Shown here piece after piece: positions 24,764 to 36,812 of a stretch of 64,000 bases of DNA. Position numbers and translations under genes: made by a program. Numbering within the stretch: the stretch's first letter is position 1; the number at the start of each line of letters is the position of its first letter. Origin of the DNA: Talaromyces rugulosus (Eukaryota > Ascomycota > Eurotiomycetes > Eurotiales > Trichocomaceae). The stretch is from contig NC_049561.1 of NCBI RefSeq assembly GCF_013368755.1, forward strand, positions 3,596,001 to 3,660,000, given 5' to 3'. The notes under the pieces are model-generated. The model was not told where the DNA came from. It did no database searches and worked only from the letters and a program-made list of their open reading frames with translations.

Positions 24764-26008
24764 TTAGAACCCATCGCCCTCATTATAGAATCGCCCCGCC
24801 GACTTTGCTCGGAAATACGGATCGTTGCCTCGCTCCAGGGCTTCCTTTTTGAGCCTTGCCAGCTCGGCGGTCTTCTCCTCGATTTCTGCTGTCAGCAAAA
24901 TACCCTTGTTATCACCATCAGGCAAATCCGCGTCCTGCAATTCATCCAAGCTCAGACTAATGCGCGCATCCTCGTCCAGCGCGCCGTCCGCTTCAACGAA
25001 TTTCTTCAGCTCGGCTTTGGCGTCCCTAAGGCGCCACATGGTCTGGTAGTACGCGTCAATCTTGACATCGGTGTCAAAGCAGATGCCGAACCCGTCACAC
25101 AGACAGGTATTAGGCGACGGGCAATGCTCGTACTCAGCCGTGAACACAAAGTGCCACAGGTACTCCCAGATGCGTCCGGACATGGTATCGCGAATATCAG
25201 TGCGAATCAGCCAGTCACGATAATAAACATATCTCTCGCGCGGAATACTGAGCACGCGCTCCCGCGTCAGCGCGAATTGTCCGCAGCATGGCTGCGACAA
25301 AGTCTGCGGGATCTGCATATCCGGGAAGATCTCACTCCACGAGGAAGCGAACAGGAACTCTTCCTTTTTATTCTGGTCTTCGTGTAGCCGGCCGGGGTGC
25401 AGCCAGCTCGGGCAGCCGGGCGACCACATACATCGCATGTTCATGTAACCCTGGCGCACGACTCGCTCCAGGCTCAGACGACGCAGCATCTCGGCGGCGT
25501 CAAACTCGAGGATCTCCTCGTTATGCCACCCGGTACGATGGGCGTGCATAAACGCCATGATCTCCGGTAGGTTATCGTAATGGTCGATGATATACGAGAA
25601 ATAAACCATCGCCTCATGCCCTTTATTCATGGGCGGGTGTAAGGGAGCCGTCGGGTCGTCCACCACATAAATAGCGGTATCCCACCCGACCACATTTTCC
25701 TCAATCCAACGGGTATCATCGCTCTTGACTTTGGCGATGACCAGGGTCTTGGAGTATTGCGTCGCATCAGCATCGCCCTTTTTCGGTATTCCGGGGACGA
25801 ATTCACTGATATTGAACGGCGGCGCGGATCCGTCCTCGCCATAGTATGGTTTTGTTGGCGGTGGCTTTACATAGTCGCCCAGGCCCAATTTCTGTGGGAT
25901 TCCTCGCCATCGGTCCTCGCGCGATAGGTAGAAAGTGGTGAATGCAACAAGCACGAAGCCGAAGCTCGCGAAGGCGAGGAGGGGGAAGGAGTTCCTGAGT
26001 GGACGCAT
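24764..26008 (-). CDS. DUF3431 family type II membrane protein
   Basis: Single exon, 414 residues. A membrane anchor at about 9-28 (LLAFASFGFVLVAFTTFYL) precedes a lumenal domain with the hallmarks of DUF3431 proteins: TLVIAKVKSDDTRWIEE, YVVDDPTAP, NKGHEAMVYFSYIIDHYDN, AFMHAHRTGWHN and QPCCGQFALTRERV. The C-terminal third is charged, probably coiled coil. The family is widespread in ascomycetes and resembles Golgi-type II proteins; a glycosyltransferase-like role has been suspected, but no function can be read here. It is convergent with the polyol dehydrogenase, with only 141 bp between. Confidence 0.85.
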   Translation of the reverse strand: MRPLRNSFPLLAFASFGFVLVAFTTFYLSREDRWRGIPQKLGLGDYVKPPPTKPYYGEDGSAPPFNISEFVPGIPKKGDADATQYSKTLVIAKVKSDDTRWIEENVVGWDTAIYVVDDPTAPLHPPMNKGHEAMVYFSYIIDHYDNLPEIMAFMHAHRTGWHNEEILEFDAAEMLRRLSLERVVRQGYMNMRCMWSPGCPSWLHPGRLHEDQNKKEEFLFASSWSEIFPDMQIPQTLSQPCCGQFALTRERVLSIPRERYVYYRDWLIRTDIRDTMSGRIWEYLWHFVFTAEYEHCPSPNTCLCDGFGICFDTDVKIDAYYQTMWRLRDAKAELKKFVEADGALDEDARISLSLDELQDADLPDGDNKGILLTAEIEEKTAELARLKKEALERGNDPYFRAKSAGRFYNEGDGF

Positions 26009-26694
26009 GGAGTGTCCTTCGCGCTCGGACCCCGATTAATCTATAGGAGAACAGGTTTAGATTAATCACAAAGCGTTCTCTTGTCTCTGGAGTTTGTCAA
26101 ACTTGTGGGGGAAAAAAGACATACTGTATCAACCGGTTATTCCGTCATCGGTCTATCCAAGCTTCCCTGCGGTTGACAATACTATCATAGTAGTATCGCG
26201 AGAGTAGTTCACTGATATTCACACGTCAAACGGTAGATACTGAAACGAGAAACAACTCGATGCTACCCAAAAGGTTGTAGTAGAAGCCAACAAAGAGAAT
26301 AATCGGGGAAGATGTAAAGAACTCGAGGGGTGACTGTCCAAGACTTTCTAAGGCCCCTAAAAGTGACTCAAAAAAGTGACTACCGGGCCAATGATATCAT
26401 CGATTGCGGGAGCAGATCCACGTGCAGCCTAAAGCGGTTAGTCTGGGGTTGGGGTCGGGTCCTGCCCCACTTTGGAGCTTTCCATTACAGATAGCTACGT
26501 AACATATTCTATGCTAGACTTATAGGTCTGAATGTACGGTTCGGGAAGAGTGCGACGAATGTAACCGGGTATGATGCAAATCTAAACGCCCAAGAAATAC
26601 ACGACTGAATAGAACAAAAAGTGTCTGGAAACTGGCATATACAAGTACAGTACTAAACCTAGGTTTGGAGCTAGAGCTAGGACTCGCCTCGTCA
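26009..26694. other. Intergenic, DUF3431 promoter and HRD1 3' end
   Basis: 686 bp: upstream region of the DUF3431 gene and downstream of the ubiquitin ligase. No gene or strong motif seen. Confidence 0.5.
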
Positions 26695-29073
26695 TCAGTC
26701 TTCGTCCTCTTCCTCCTCGTCAGTCGCATCTTCGACCGTGACTGCTCGAGCTTTGCCCTTGTCGGATGATGACGTGCCCTCTGAGGGGCCATCTATGGGA
26801 GGTTCCGAGGTTGTATTCTCGCTATGCAGGTGGCCATTGAGGCTAGCCGACAATTGCGGCGGCCAAACCCGGCGAGCCCGTTCTTCGTCTTGTGATGTTT
26901 CATGTGTTTCACTCTGATTCTCATGAGAAGATGCTGTAGCTTGTGTATTCACAGTAGATGTGCCCGGCTGAGTTGCTTCTGTGGGACGGCCAGGGGTTTC
27001 GAATAGCTGAGGGTCAATAGACGTAGGCACAATTGTCGGAGTAGGGGCTTGAGCAGCACTCGAGCTGCTAGACGATGGTTCCACACGCCGCAGAGGCGTT
27101 AGTGTCCATCCCGGAGGCAGAACCAGTCCCTGAGGAAGCCGGTTGTCACCAGCAGGAATTGAAGTGGATAATGAATTGGCTACCGAGTGAACCGAAATAG
27201 ATGGCGGTGGAAAGGCAGCCGATGTCGAAGGCTGCGAAGATGGTTGTGCAGATCCGTCTGTTTGCACAGGGTTTTGCTGTTGTCCGGCCCGCAGTCGCTG
27301 GAGGTCCGCTTGCAGGAGGCGCAAAACATTCAGTTGTTCTGCAGTCGCCCGAAGGCCTTGGTATTCTAGAGCAATCTGTTGTTCAATGTGGGCCAACTGG
27401 TTCTGAATGTTGGACAAGTTGTTCTGAGGTGGTTGAGCGAAAGCAGGCACAGCATGTGGTCGGCCAAAGCCAAAACCAAACCCAATCTGCCGAGCTCCAG
27501 GCTGGACATTCACTGGACCTGCATTGTTTCCATGGATTTGCTGGTGGAGGTTTTGGAACATGTCTCCCCTTCCAGCTCCAAAGCCAATGCGGAAAGGACC
27601 AAGCTGGTATACGCGAGCTTGGGCTTGGCCGTTACCAGCGTTGTTGTTATTATTAACAGCATTTCCTGGTTGGTTTGCTCCTGGTTGAGCGCCAGGGACG
27701 CCATTCTGGCGACCGTCGTTGTTCGCACCGTCCGCCCGATACGGCTGGTTTTGCGAGACAACTACTGGGCGGCGACATGTTGGGCAATTCTGCTGCCGTT
27801 CAAGCCAGCTGCGCAGACAGGCAAAGTGAAGAATGTGGCCACATGGAAGTTTCTTCGGCCTCAGCCGGTCAGGAACAGGTTGTGCGTTGCCTGGAACGGG
27901 TTGTTGCCAAGGGACCATGTCTTCTCGGCAGATAATACAGACATCCTCTCGGGCAATCTCTTCTGCTGTGGCATCCGGGTATCTCTCGTTCATGTCCCTT
28001 GTTGCTGTACGGTATCGCATAAAATCAACGAGCCGTCGGCCGAACGAACGGACAGTGACAACCACGTCGCGCAAAATATGGATCGGAAGGCCGAAAAACG
28101 TGAATAGAATGGCGAAGAAAGTTAAATATACAACCAACTTGCAAAAGTCGGTAATCAGGTCAAGGTAAAACACCCAGCGACCCTTTTCTTCCCAACCGGC
28201 GATATCGAGCTCTAATTCGTCGACGTCGTTCTCATCGGGAAGGTTATCCGGTAGCCCAGTGGCTCCTGATTGACGATACTCCCGGATAGCTTGTTCTCTT
28301 GCAGACCTCAACTCCGCTCGACGCTCTTCCAGCTTGGCTTTCTTTTGGCGGTGGTTGACGTACAATTCCACGAGCGATATACCGTATCGAGCTAGTGTCG
28401 ACGTCGACAGTATAGTAAGGATCGCAAACTCAAAGCCAAACATGACCATCATATCAGCGCGAGCCTGGTCCAAAACAGTTTTGACTGCATAGTCCAGCAT
28501 CAACGCGTCAAACACGACCGATAAGATCAGCGATGATGCCAGGCGTGCGTGGAACAAACGCGGGTTGGCCGGAGGCTGCTGATCGAGAATCTCAACCCGG
28601 CCTTCACCGATCCAGCCCCAAACCTTGCCAATCAGCAAACAAACAAACATGACCAAAAACCACACGCCTAGCTCGCCTCTGAAGATGGTCATGGCAAGGC
28701 ATGTTTCCGTCACAGCGAACCAGGCCTTTTCGTACAGCTGTTCGGTCTCGATGGGTCGGAGGGGTCCGTATAGAAGTCGCTGAAGTCCGTAGAGAAAGAA
28801 TCCCGATGCGACAAGAAAGAGATTCGTTAATATCTGATCAATCAGAAAGTTAGCATTGACAACTTGCTTTTTCTAAGCATGCGGGAAGTTACCATGAGGT
28901 TGGCACTACTCTGGGACAGATACACAGCGGCTGCATAGAAGTTGGACCTCTGATGCAGTGCCTTCAAGACAACTCCGGCGGCCAGGGTCACCGAGACCTA
29001 AACGTTGATTTAGTAAGTGAGTCTGGAACAAGACTGCAGGGCTACTCACCCCAGCGTATGCCGCCAACCGCAT
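26695..29073 (-). CDS. hrd1: HRD1-type ER-associated E3 ubiquitin ligase
   Basis: About 755 residues. Two small N-terminal exons (29050-29073, eight codons, and 28893-28997) precede the long exon; introns are 28998-29049 and 28834-28892. The spliced start, MRLAAYAGVSVTLAAGVVLK, is typical of Hrd1/synoviolin. Several membrane segments fill the first ~270 residues. A RING-H2 finger follows at about 338-395: CIICREDM, then PCGHILHFACLRSWL and CPTCRRPV. The tail is long, Asn/Gln/Ser-rich and ends in an acidic stretch. HRD1 retrotranslocates and ubiquitinates misfolded ER proteins. The low-complexity tail is longer than in yeast but usual for filamentous fungi. Identification is secure. Confidence 0.93.
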
Positions 29074-29850
29074 TGTGAAAGGAGGGACTCAATGAGTGCC
29101 GAAACGCATTGAAGTAAGAAGATTGTAATAAAAGCAACAGTCTAGTATCAGGAATTCATTCTCCAGGTATGACACAGCGCAGATGCGATAGACCGCGGGG
29201 TGTCGATGAGCAACTGATGAGGTGTGGCAGTCGCGTGGTGGAACAAGCCAGCTATCATCATCTCCGCTCCCCGGCGCCTCCGCAGCCGCCGGATTATGTC
29301 AGCACCCAACAGGGGGAGTGAGAATCTACAATTATTTCAATGGAGCATGTTCTCAGATTACTGATTTGTTAACTGTCAAAATTGCAGTAGAGTTTGCTAA
29401 TATCTTTATTCAGTGCAGACGAACAGCGCAGTTAAAGGTACGGGTGAGCTCTCGGAGCAATCTGGCCGATAAGCGTCGAGCTTATCGAACACGACAATAG
29501 GATCCAGACCCCTCTGCTGCCGTGTTATGTATACCTTCAACTGGAAAATTACACTAGCTAAATTTGTATCAAGTCAATTCCCCTCCGTATGACTCTCTGG
29601 TTTATGGAATGTGAGCTGTCAGCTGGACCAATCTGATGCTCATAGCTCCATTGCACGTGATCCCCGACCAATACCGATCGGCTTCCGCCCAGGCCGGCGA
29701 CAGTCCAGGATCAAGTCAACAATCCCTTGATTGACTCAGACCTCAGACTCCATGGTGGTGTTCAGATCTAGGGGTCTTGCGATATTATTTATACAACAAT
29801 GAGAGAACACGTCTCTTGATCCGGACTCATTATAACAAACAACGAGCAAG
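29074..29850. promoter_or_regulatory. Divergent promoter, HRD1 / MFS transporter
   Basis: 777 bp. Includes opposed GATA boxes forming an inverted repeat: cgataagc (29467-29474), 5-nt spacer, gcttatcg (29480-29487). The frame at 29222-29500 matches nothing known. Confidence 0.45.
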
Positions 29851-31576
29851 ATGACGGCCCCACTACGACAGTCGCTCTTCACTGCGTCGCGTCTCCAAAC
29901 AGCAACGTACCTACTCGGCGTCTGTCCTTTTTCCATTGCATTTTTGGTCTTTCTCAACTCTTCCGTGTCGTTTGTGGTGACCGATGTGATTGGGCTCGAA
30001 TCCGGACAGGGCGATGCCCTTGGGACGCTGGGATTTGCCGACGAGCTTCTGGCTTTGGTGGCATGTCCGGCATGGGGATTGCTGTCGGATAGAATAGGAG
30101 TTCGATATGTGAGATTGACGTGAATTATAGCTATTAGCCAAAGCTAACCAAGTGTTTTGGCAGGTCTGCACGGCTGGGTACGCCATTATCGCTCTCGCCT
30201 TGATTCTCTTCGTCCAAGCTTCCAACATTTACCCGCAACTCCTCCTCGGTCGTTTGCTATTTAGTCTCGGCGGCTCAGCCGTCTCGACCATGGTGACAGC
30301 GGTATTGCCCACGGTAACAGGGGGCAGTGAAAGACTGGGGCAGCAGCGACGGCCACAGCACGCCTGGTGTGCGTCCTTGTCATCCGAGGTCACGATAACG
30401 CCCTCTCGCTTTGAACGACGTGCATCTCGGGACTCTGAGACGGAGCGGGCCTCCGACTCGTCGTCGCGACTGGCTGGATTTGTTGGTTTGTTTGCTGGAT
30501 GCGGTGCATTGATTGCCCTGTCTGTATTTCTCCCACTTCCGGCACGGTTTGAGCAACAGGGGTCTTCGCCGTCGCAGGCTGTCAGGCAAAGTTATTATAT
30601 CGTTGCGGCAGTAGCGATAATAGTTTCTATTGCGTGTTTCTTTGGTCTTCGAAATCTCCCTGGGGAGCACGGGAAGCATTTGCGGTCACTATGGGCACGT
30701 GGATCAGAAGTTGAATCGCAGACGCATTCGGTCAACTTGAACAATCTTCTATACGCCTTCACCCTCAGTGTCAAACATCCTGATATTTGCCTCGGCTATG
30801 TGGGAGGATTTGTTGCGCGGGCATCGTCTGTTGGAATTTCTCTCTTTATCCCACTGTTTGTCAACCATTACTTCCGGAGTTCGGATCTTTGCAACAAGGC
30901 TGGGTCTGAAGCCGTTTCCCCGACAGAGCTTGGTGATATCAAAAAGTCATGTCCCGAGGCGTACATACTTGCCTCGATTCTCACCGGCGTGTCGCAATTG
31001 ATCGCCCTGCTGACGGCGCCAGCATTTGGTTACCTGTCTGAAAAGTCACGAGTACATAATTTCCCACTTCTTTTTGCCGCTATTTCTGGAATTATCGGCT
31101 ATGTCGCTTTTCCACTTCTGCCGAGCCCCCAGTTCAAAGGGTCCGAAGGGAATGGTAGTGTCTTTTTGATAATGGGTCTTGTTGGAATGAGCCAAATAGG
31201 CGCTATCGTGTGCAGTCTAGGTATTCTCAGCAACGGTGTTCTTAATTTCCAGTCTCGCCATGGCCATGAACAACAGCAGCATGACCAGAATCCGATCGAA
31301 AGCGAAGCTGACCCGCACAACGAGCACGAGCCGCTTCTTTCCAAGCCCGGTGATGGACTTGCTACCAACAACCTGAACCACCTCAAAGGCTCTATTGCAG
31401 GAATCTACTCTCTCTTCGGGGGAGCCGGGATTCTGATTTTGACCAAGCTGGGAGGACTGCTTTTTGACGAGCTGTCCGAGGGTGCACCTTTTTACATTAT
31501 GGCTATTTTCAACGGTGTGCTGTTAGTATCCGGGTTTGGCTGCAGTTTGTGGCGGTATCGGCGAGTGGTTGCATAG
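29851..31576 (+). CDS. MFS transporter, substrate unknown
   Basis: About 556 residues with one 55-bp intron (30109-30163; CTAAC branch site). An 11-12 segment permease: YLLGVCPFSIAFLVFLNSS opens segment 1, ACPAWGLLSDRIGVRYV gives the loop 2-3 signature, and the central loop is charged and variable (about residues 150-200). A cytosolic loop near residue 430 carries EHEPLL, an acidic di-leucine signal of the ExxxLL kind used for vacuolar sorting. I therefore suspect a vacuolar or endosomal membrane protein rather than a plasma-membrane sugar porter; none of the sugar-porter motifs is present. Substrate unknown. Confidence 0.8.
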
Positions 31577-32093
31577 AATTTCACTTTAGTCAAATACAAA
31601 TTGAACAATCCCTTCATACATATCAATCCATAGAAGACCTTAAAGTTAAGGTGATTAATTCACGCTATTCCCCACCCGGACGTCACGTGCCGCCCCGCTA
31701 GTGTACCCGCAGAGTTTGCACTGTCTGTCTCAACTTCAAACATCCCAAAATCCGAACCGCACCGCGCAAACGAAGCAAACATCGCATCATTTCGCGACCA
31801 GCTCTCACCCAGCCAAACTTACCCAACCAGCGTTTTTGAGAAGCGCAAGCTTCGCAGAGCTTAAAAAAAAAAAAAAAGGCTCTAGCTTTAGCGGCAGCCC
31901 GGTTGTACCTGTGCGTCTAACTCTGCTGCAGAGTTTCTAGAGAGATTTGTCACCTCGGCCGCGAGCGCGTGGGGACGGTTTTGACGCGCCAAGGGAAAAA
32001 AAAGAGAGGGAGAATTGGTAGCTATTGAGATATTTGAACAGAGAGAGAACTTTTTTTTTCAGTTGTTGATACTCGCTCGGGATCAAGTCAATC
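31577..32093. promoter_or_regulatory. Intergenic, upstream of polyQ protein
   Basis: 517 bp with a 15-16 nt A run near 31863 and pyrimidine-rich tracts near the start codon, typical of a long fungal 5' leader. No gene seen. Confidence 0.4.
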
Positions 32094-32117
32094 ATGGCTT
32101 CGACGTCTAATCCACAT

Positions 32118-32149
<32 letters not shown>

Positions 32150-34197
32150 ATCATCAACGTCATCCCAACAACAAACACAACAATCCGATTTCTCCACCCA
32201 CAACTCGCACATTGATCACAACAGCTATGTGACAAGCGAAAACCAGCTTGCAGGGCTAGTGCAAGCAGCCACTGCTGCAGCAGGCCAGGACGTGACCGAT
32301 TGGGCGGCAGCAGCGGCGGCCGCAGCGGCTGCTGCTGGACACCATCATCTCGACGGATACTCTACCGACCTGCATCTCGCCGAGGACAGCTTTGGCGATG
32401 GCGGATTCGGTAGTCTCGGTCCCCCGCCCAGCGCTAGTCGACCAGTGCGAACCTCGACGACGAATGGACAAGGACAGGGATTATCCAGGACGGTTTCGAA
32501 GAAGAGGAAACGCGGGGAAGAGGCGCTCGACCCGGCCTTGACTGGCGCGGGCGGTGGTGCAGCAAACCAAGGAGAAGGGCAGCAGCAGCAACAAACGTTT
32601 GATGGAAGCGAATTGAATATTCGAGAACTGCCGCCGCAGCAGTCGCTCACAGATGCGCGGGCCGCAGGGGTGCACTCGGCGGCGGCGCTGTTTCGACAGC
32701 CGTCAAATAATAAGAAATACACACGGCCGCCCATGTCGCGGTTATTTACCTCGCTCGAGCTGTCGCCGGAGAACTTTCTGCATTTGCAGGCCGCTGCAAA
32801 GAACTACATGCTCAACGACGACCATCCGGAGCGGCGGGATTGTGTCGGGCAGCGCGGAAAGGGAGATACAGAGATGGTCAAGCTGCGGCTCTGGAACTGC
32901 GTGCGCAACTTTCTTGAAGAGGAGGGTAATGGAGAGCGCTTCTTTGGCGAGCATGTCGTCAACGAAGGGATGCCACCCCGACAGTATATCTGGCCGCGCG
33001 ACCAGCACAAGATTATTTCTCTTGTGATTCCGCTACTTCGGCGCATGGTCACGAATGAGCGCCAGCGGCAGTATGCGATTGAGACGCGCAAGGGCGGTGC
33101 AACAGACGAGCGAAAACAGAAAAAGACTAGTGATAATGTCGATGGGTTCAACCTGTCAGAAACGCCCGAGAACGGACAGCAGCACGAACAACAGGACCGA
33201 CCACTGGCGCCGCCACAGGTTCACCAAGGACCAGACCATTTTCTGCCGCCTCCTCCTTTGCCTTCGCATGACATTCCCGCGTCTGGACCGGGCATTGGCG
33301 TGGGCATGTCGAGTTTGGTTTTGGATGGGTATTCGACAGATTGGGACCATGTCTCGAGATCGTACAATGCATTCAACCAGGACTATCAGCTGGATACGCT
33401 CTGGGGCATGTCGGGCTTGCAGCAGCCAGACTGGTGGGGGCTTATGGCGGCCCTTGATAGTCATTTCCAGGTGTACCACCATGGTGACTCAACGGCCTGT
33501 CAGGGTCCTTGCGAGGAGAACTATCTCAATCGCATTTTCACGTCGGATGAATTCTCGCGGCTGGACTGGCGAGTGGGCGGCGGCCAAAACACCACGGCGC
33601 GCACACAATTGTATGTATAGACAGACTACTCATCACGGTGCATTACTAACATTCAGCAGCGCCAGTAGCATCACCCGAGACATGTCACGCATCATCAAAG
33701 AGTGCCTCGGCAAACCCGTCGATGACAGCACTCCAACGAACTTGGACACGACTCACACGACTCACGCCGACACGCACACGATGAACCACGCCGCATATCT
33801 CGGATCAATGCATCACTCTCCGTTCGACTCGGCGCCGGGGAACCACCACGACGAGTCATCACCGATCACAGTGCATTTCAACATTCTGCAAGAAGGCAAA
33901 CGGCTTGTCCCACGGCTCGACGCTACAGCAGCGCAATGCCCTGATCTCGCCAGCATGCGCAATTTTCTATCGCACCGGCTCTCGGGCCAGCTGCCAGCGT
34001 CGGCCACGATACCGCTGGACGCGAACGGACAGGTCGACACGTCGCGCTGGCGCATCCAGGTCTGGCTGCCCGAGGGCGTCGTAGCCATGGCCAACGACAG
34101 CGACTGGGCGATTGCGCAGCTGTCGGCGGGCACGATCGACTGGATGGACAACGACCTGCGGGTGATAGTCGACCTGGACGATGCGCCGGAGATGTAG
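32094..34197 (+). CDS. Conserved fungal protein with N-terminal polyQ
   Basis: About 685 residues, one intron (33611-33656). The N-terminus is low complexity: a CAG/CAA-encoded Gln run at about residues 9-19, then Ala-rich stretches and a basic KKRKRGEE possible nuclear localisation signal. The conserved core (about 215-330: LELSPENFLHLQAAAKNYM, then RDQHKIISLVIPLLRRMVTNERQRQYA) is helical, and a second conserved block follows the splice (ITRDMSRIIKECLGK). Composition and the basic signal suggest a nuclear, possibly transcriptional, protein. I do not recognise a named family. The acceptor is a tandem CAGCAG, so two isoforms differing by one residue are possible. Confidence 0.8.
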
Positions 34198-34949
34198 GAC
34201 TATTTTATGTACACTAGGATGAGCACACACACATCAATTGATATCCCCACTACTCTTACTACCATAAAAACCCAAATAAAAATAAGCTTATCCATCCCTG
34301 TACTGCTGCTATACACAGGTCCATCCGGGGAAGTGGAGCGGTCCTCACAGCGCACATTCGCGCGTCGGAAAGCGGTTTCCGCAGCGCAGACAACGACCCT
34401 GCGATCGCCCCTCACTAGAGCTGTCATCCCCCGTGGGGAACCATGTGGAGCTAATTGTGTGTATTCTTACTCTATACAACACCTGCAGCTTTCTGCGGTG
34501 CAAAAGGGCTGCTGTAGCGAGGTGTTGTGCGTGTTGTAGGTGTCTGCAGAGTCTGCGTCTGCGCTATCCGGACTGGGAATGGCGTGTTTAAGCGAGAAGC
34601 ACGAGGGAAATTTATGCTCGTACGTAGGTAGTACTCCTCTGGCATGCAGGGTGCAGACTGACAGCACGATGTACCACGTGGTGTCTATATCTTCTGCAGT
34701 ACTAGAGACTCGTGCAGACAATTGAATCATTGCTCTTTCTATTCCCTCGGCATGAACAGGAAACGAAAACTGTCGAGTGGAGCCCCCCGCCCGTTGCGAC
34801 GCAATTTCTGCTATCGTGACTTTGCGCCGTACTAATTATTAACTAGCCCACAATTTCTCTTATTTAGTCCCCCCCCTCGTCCGGCACCTCCTCTTTTTCC
34901 TTCTTCTTGCTGCTTGTCTGCTGTACTCTCCACGAAATACAAGATAACC
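34198..34949. promoter_or_regulatory. Promoter region of maltose-type permease
   Basis: 752 bp. Contains an inverted repeat cggaaa-gcgg-tttccg (34366-34381), a CGG/CCG pair suited to a Zn2Cys6 dimer. CreA-like words CCGGGG/GTGGAG (about 34325-34338) and GTGGGG (about 34433) suggest glucose repression. Confidence 0.5.
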
Positions 34950-36686
34950 ATGTCCCCTTCCCCCGCCATCACGGCCGTCGAGCCCCACGGCCACGATGCC
35001 GAAAAAGTCGCCTCGACCCCGTCCATGGACGAGCTCGTCGCAAACGCCAAATCAGCCACAGACAAAGAGCACAAGATGACTCTGCTGCAGGGCATCCGGC
35101 TCTACCCCAAGGCCGTCTTTTGGAGCATGCTCATCTCGACGTGCATTGTCATGGAGGGCTATGACATTTGCCTCGTGAGCAATTTCTTTGGCTTTACCCC
35201 GTTTAACGAAAAGTACGGCGAGCAGCTGGCGGATGGAACTTATCAAGTGCCGGCCAGGGTATGTTTTCTATATATCCCTTGGAGAAGAATATACTAACAG
35301 ATTCAGTGGCAATCCGGCCTGAGCAACGGCGCCACCGTCGGCGAGATCATTGGCCTCTTCATCAACGGTTATGTATCTGAGCGCTTCGGCTATCGCTACA
35401 CCATCCTGGCCTGTCTTGCCATGGTCACCGCGTTTGTTTCCATCTTCTTCACTGCGCAAAACGTGCAGACGCTGCTCGCCGGCGAGATCCTGTGCGGTAT
35501 CCCCTGGGGTGTGTTTCAGACCCTGACCATCACCTATGCCTCCGAGGTGTGTCCCGTCGCCCTGCGCGGCTACTTGACCTGCTACGTCAACATGTGCTGG
35601 GGCATTGGCCAGCTGATCGGCGTCGGCGTCATCAAAGCCATGCTGAACCGCACCGACGAGTGGGCATACCGCATCCCCTACGGCATACAATGGATCTGGC
35701 CTCTGCCTCTCGCCATCGGTGTCTTTTTTGCCCCAGAGTCCCCCTGGTGGCTCGTCCGCAAGGGTCGTGTACAAGACGCGAAAAAATCTTTGCTTCGTCT
35801 AACCAGCGTCAACCGCGAAACCGACTTTGACGCAGATGAAACCGTCGCCATGATGGTGCACACCGCCGCGCTCGAGGAGAAAATCACCCAGGGTGCCTCT
35901 TACTGGGACTGTTTCCGTGGCACAGACCTGCGCCGCACGGAGATTGTGTGCATGGTCTGGGCGATTCAGAATCTGAGTGGAAACTCGTTTTCGAACTACT
36001 CGACGTACTTTTTGCAGCGGGCTGGACTGGACGAGTCGACTTCGTACTCGTTCGCCATGGGCCAGTATGCGATCAACATTGCCGGCGTGTTTGGAGCATG
36101 GGGACTGATGAGTATGGGCATTGGCCGGCGCTCGCTGTACTTTTACGGCCTGTGTGGGCTGTTTACGATGCTCTTCATCATGGGGTTTTTGGGCCTGGTG
36201 CCGGCCGAGCACCGCGAGCAAGGGGCTATGGCGACGGGCAGTATGATGATTGTCTGGGCGCTCTTTTATCAGCTCTCTGTTGGTACTGTATGCTACTCGC
36301 TGGTCTCGGAACTGTCCACGCGCCGCCTGCAAATCAAAACCGTGGTCCTGGGCCGCAACCTGTACAATGTCGCTGCCATCATCACGGGCGTGTTGACGCC
36401 GTACATGCTCAACCCCGGCGCATGGAACTGGAGCAACTATGCGGGCTTCTTCTGGGCGGGCTTGTGTTTTCTGTGTATTGTTTATACGTATTTCCGTGTG
36501 CCTGAGCCGCGTGGACGGTCGTTTGCAGAGTTGGATGTGCTGTTTGAGCGCAAGGTTAGCGCGAGAAAGTTTGCTGAGACTGAAGTGGATGTCTTTGAGG
36601 AGGATGTTGATAGAGAGGTGGTGGGCATGTACAAGGGGGCTTCTACCGGAGTAGATGTTAAAGTTGCGAATCCGGTTTTTTCATAG
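34950..36686 (+). CDS. MFS alpha-glucoside (maltose-type) permease
   Basis: About 562 residues, one intron (35259-35306). Twelve membrane segments; diagnostic stretches include SMLISTCIVMEGYDICL in segment 1, FGYRYTILACLAMVTAF, YASEVCPVALRGYLTCYVN, PESPWWLVRKGR before the central loop, and PEPRGRSFAELD after segment 12. These match the MalP/Mal11 alpha-glucoside:proton symporter subfamily rather than hexose carriers. It should act at the plasma membrane in uptake of maltose, trehalose or a related glucoside. CreA-like sites and a CGG-type inverted repeat lie upstream. No maltase or regulator sits next to it, so it is a stand-alone permease here. Confidence 0.9.
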
Positions 36687-36812
36687 TTGCTCTTTCTTTC
36701 TTTTTTTTTGTTTTAATAGTACATAATAATGATGACCGGAGACAGAAGTTTAATGTTAATAATTGACAGTTAATTTAATTTTGTTTTATATCACAAATAT
36801 TTGTTAACAGTC

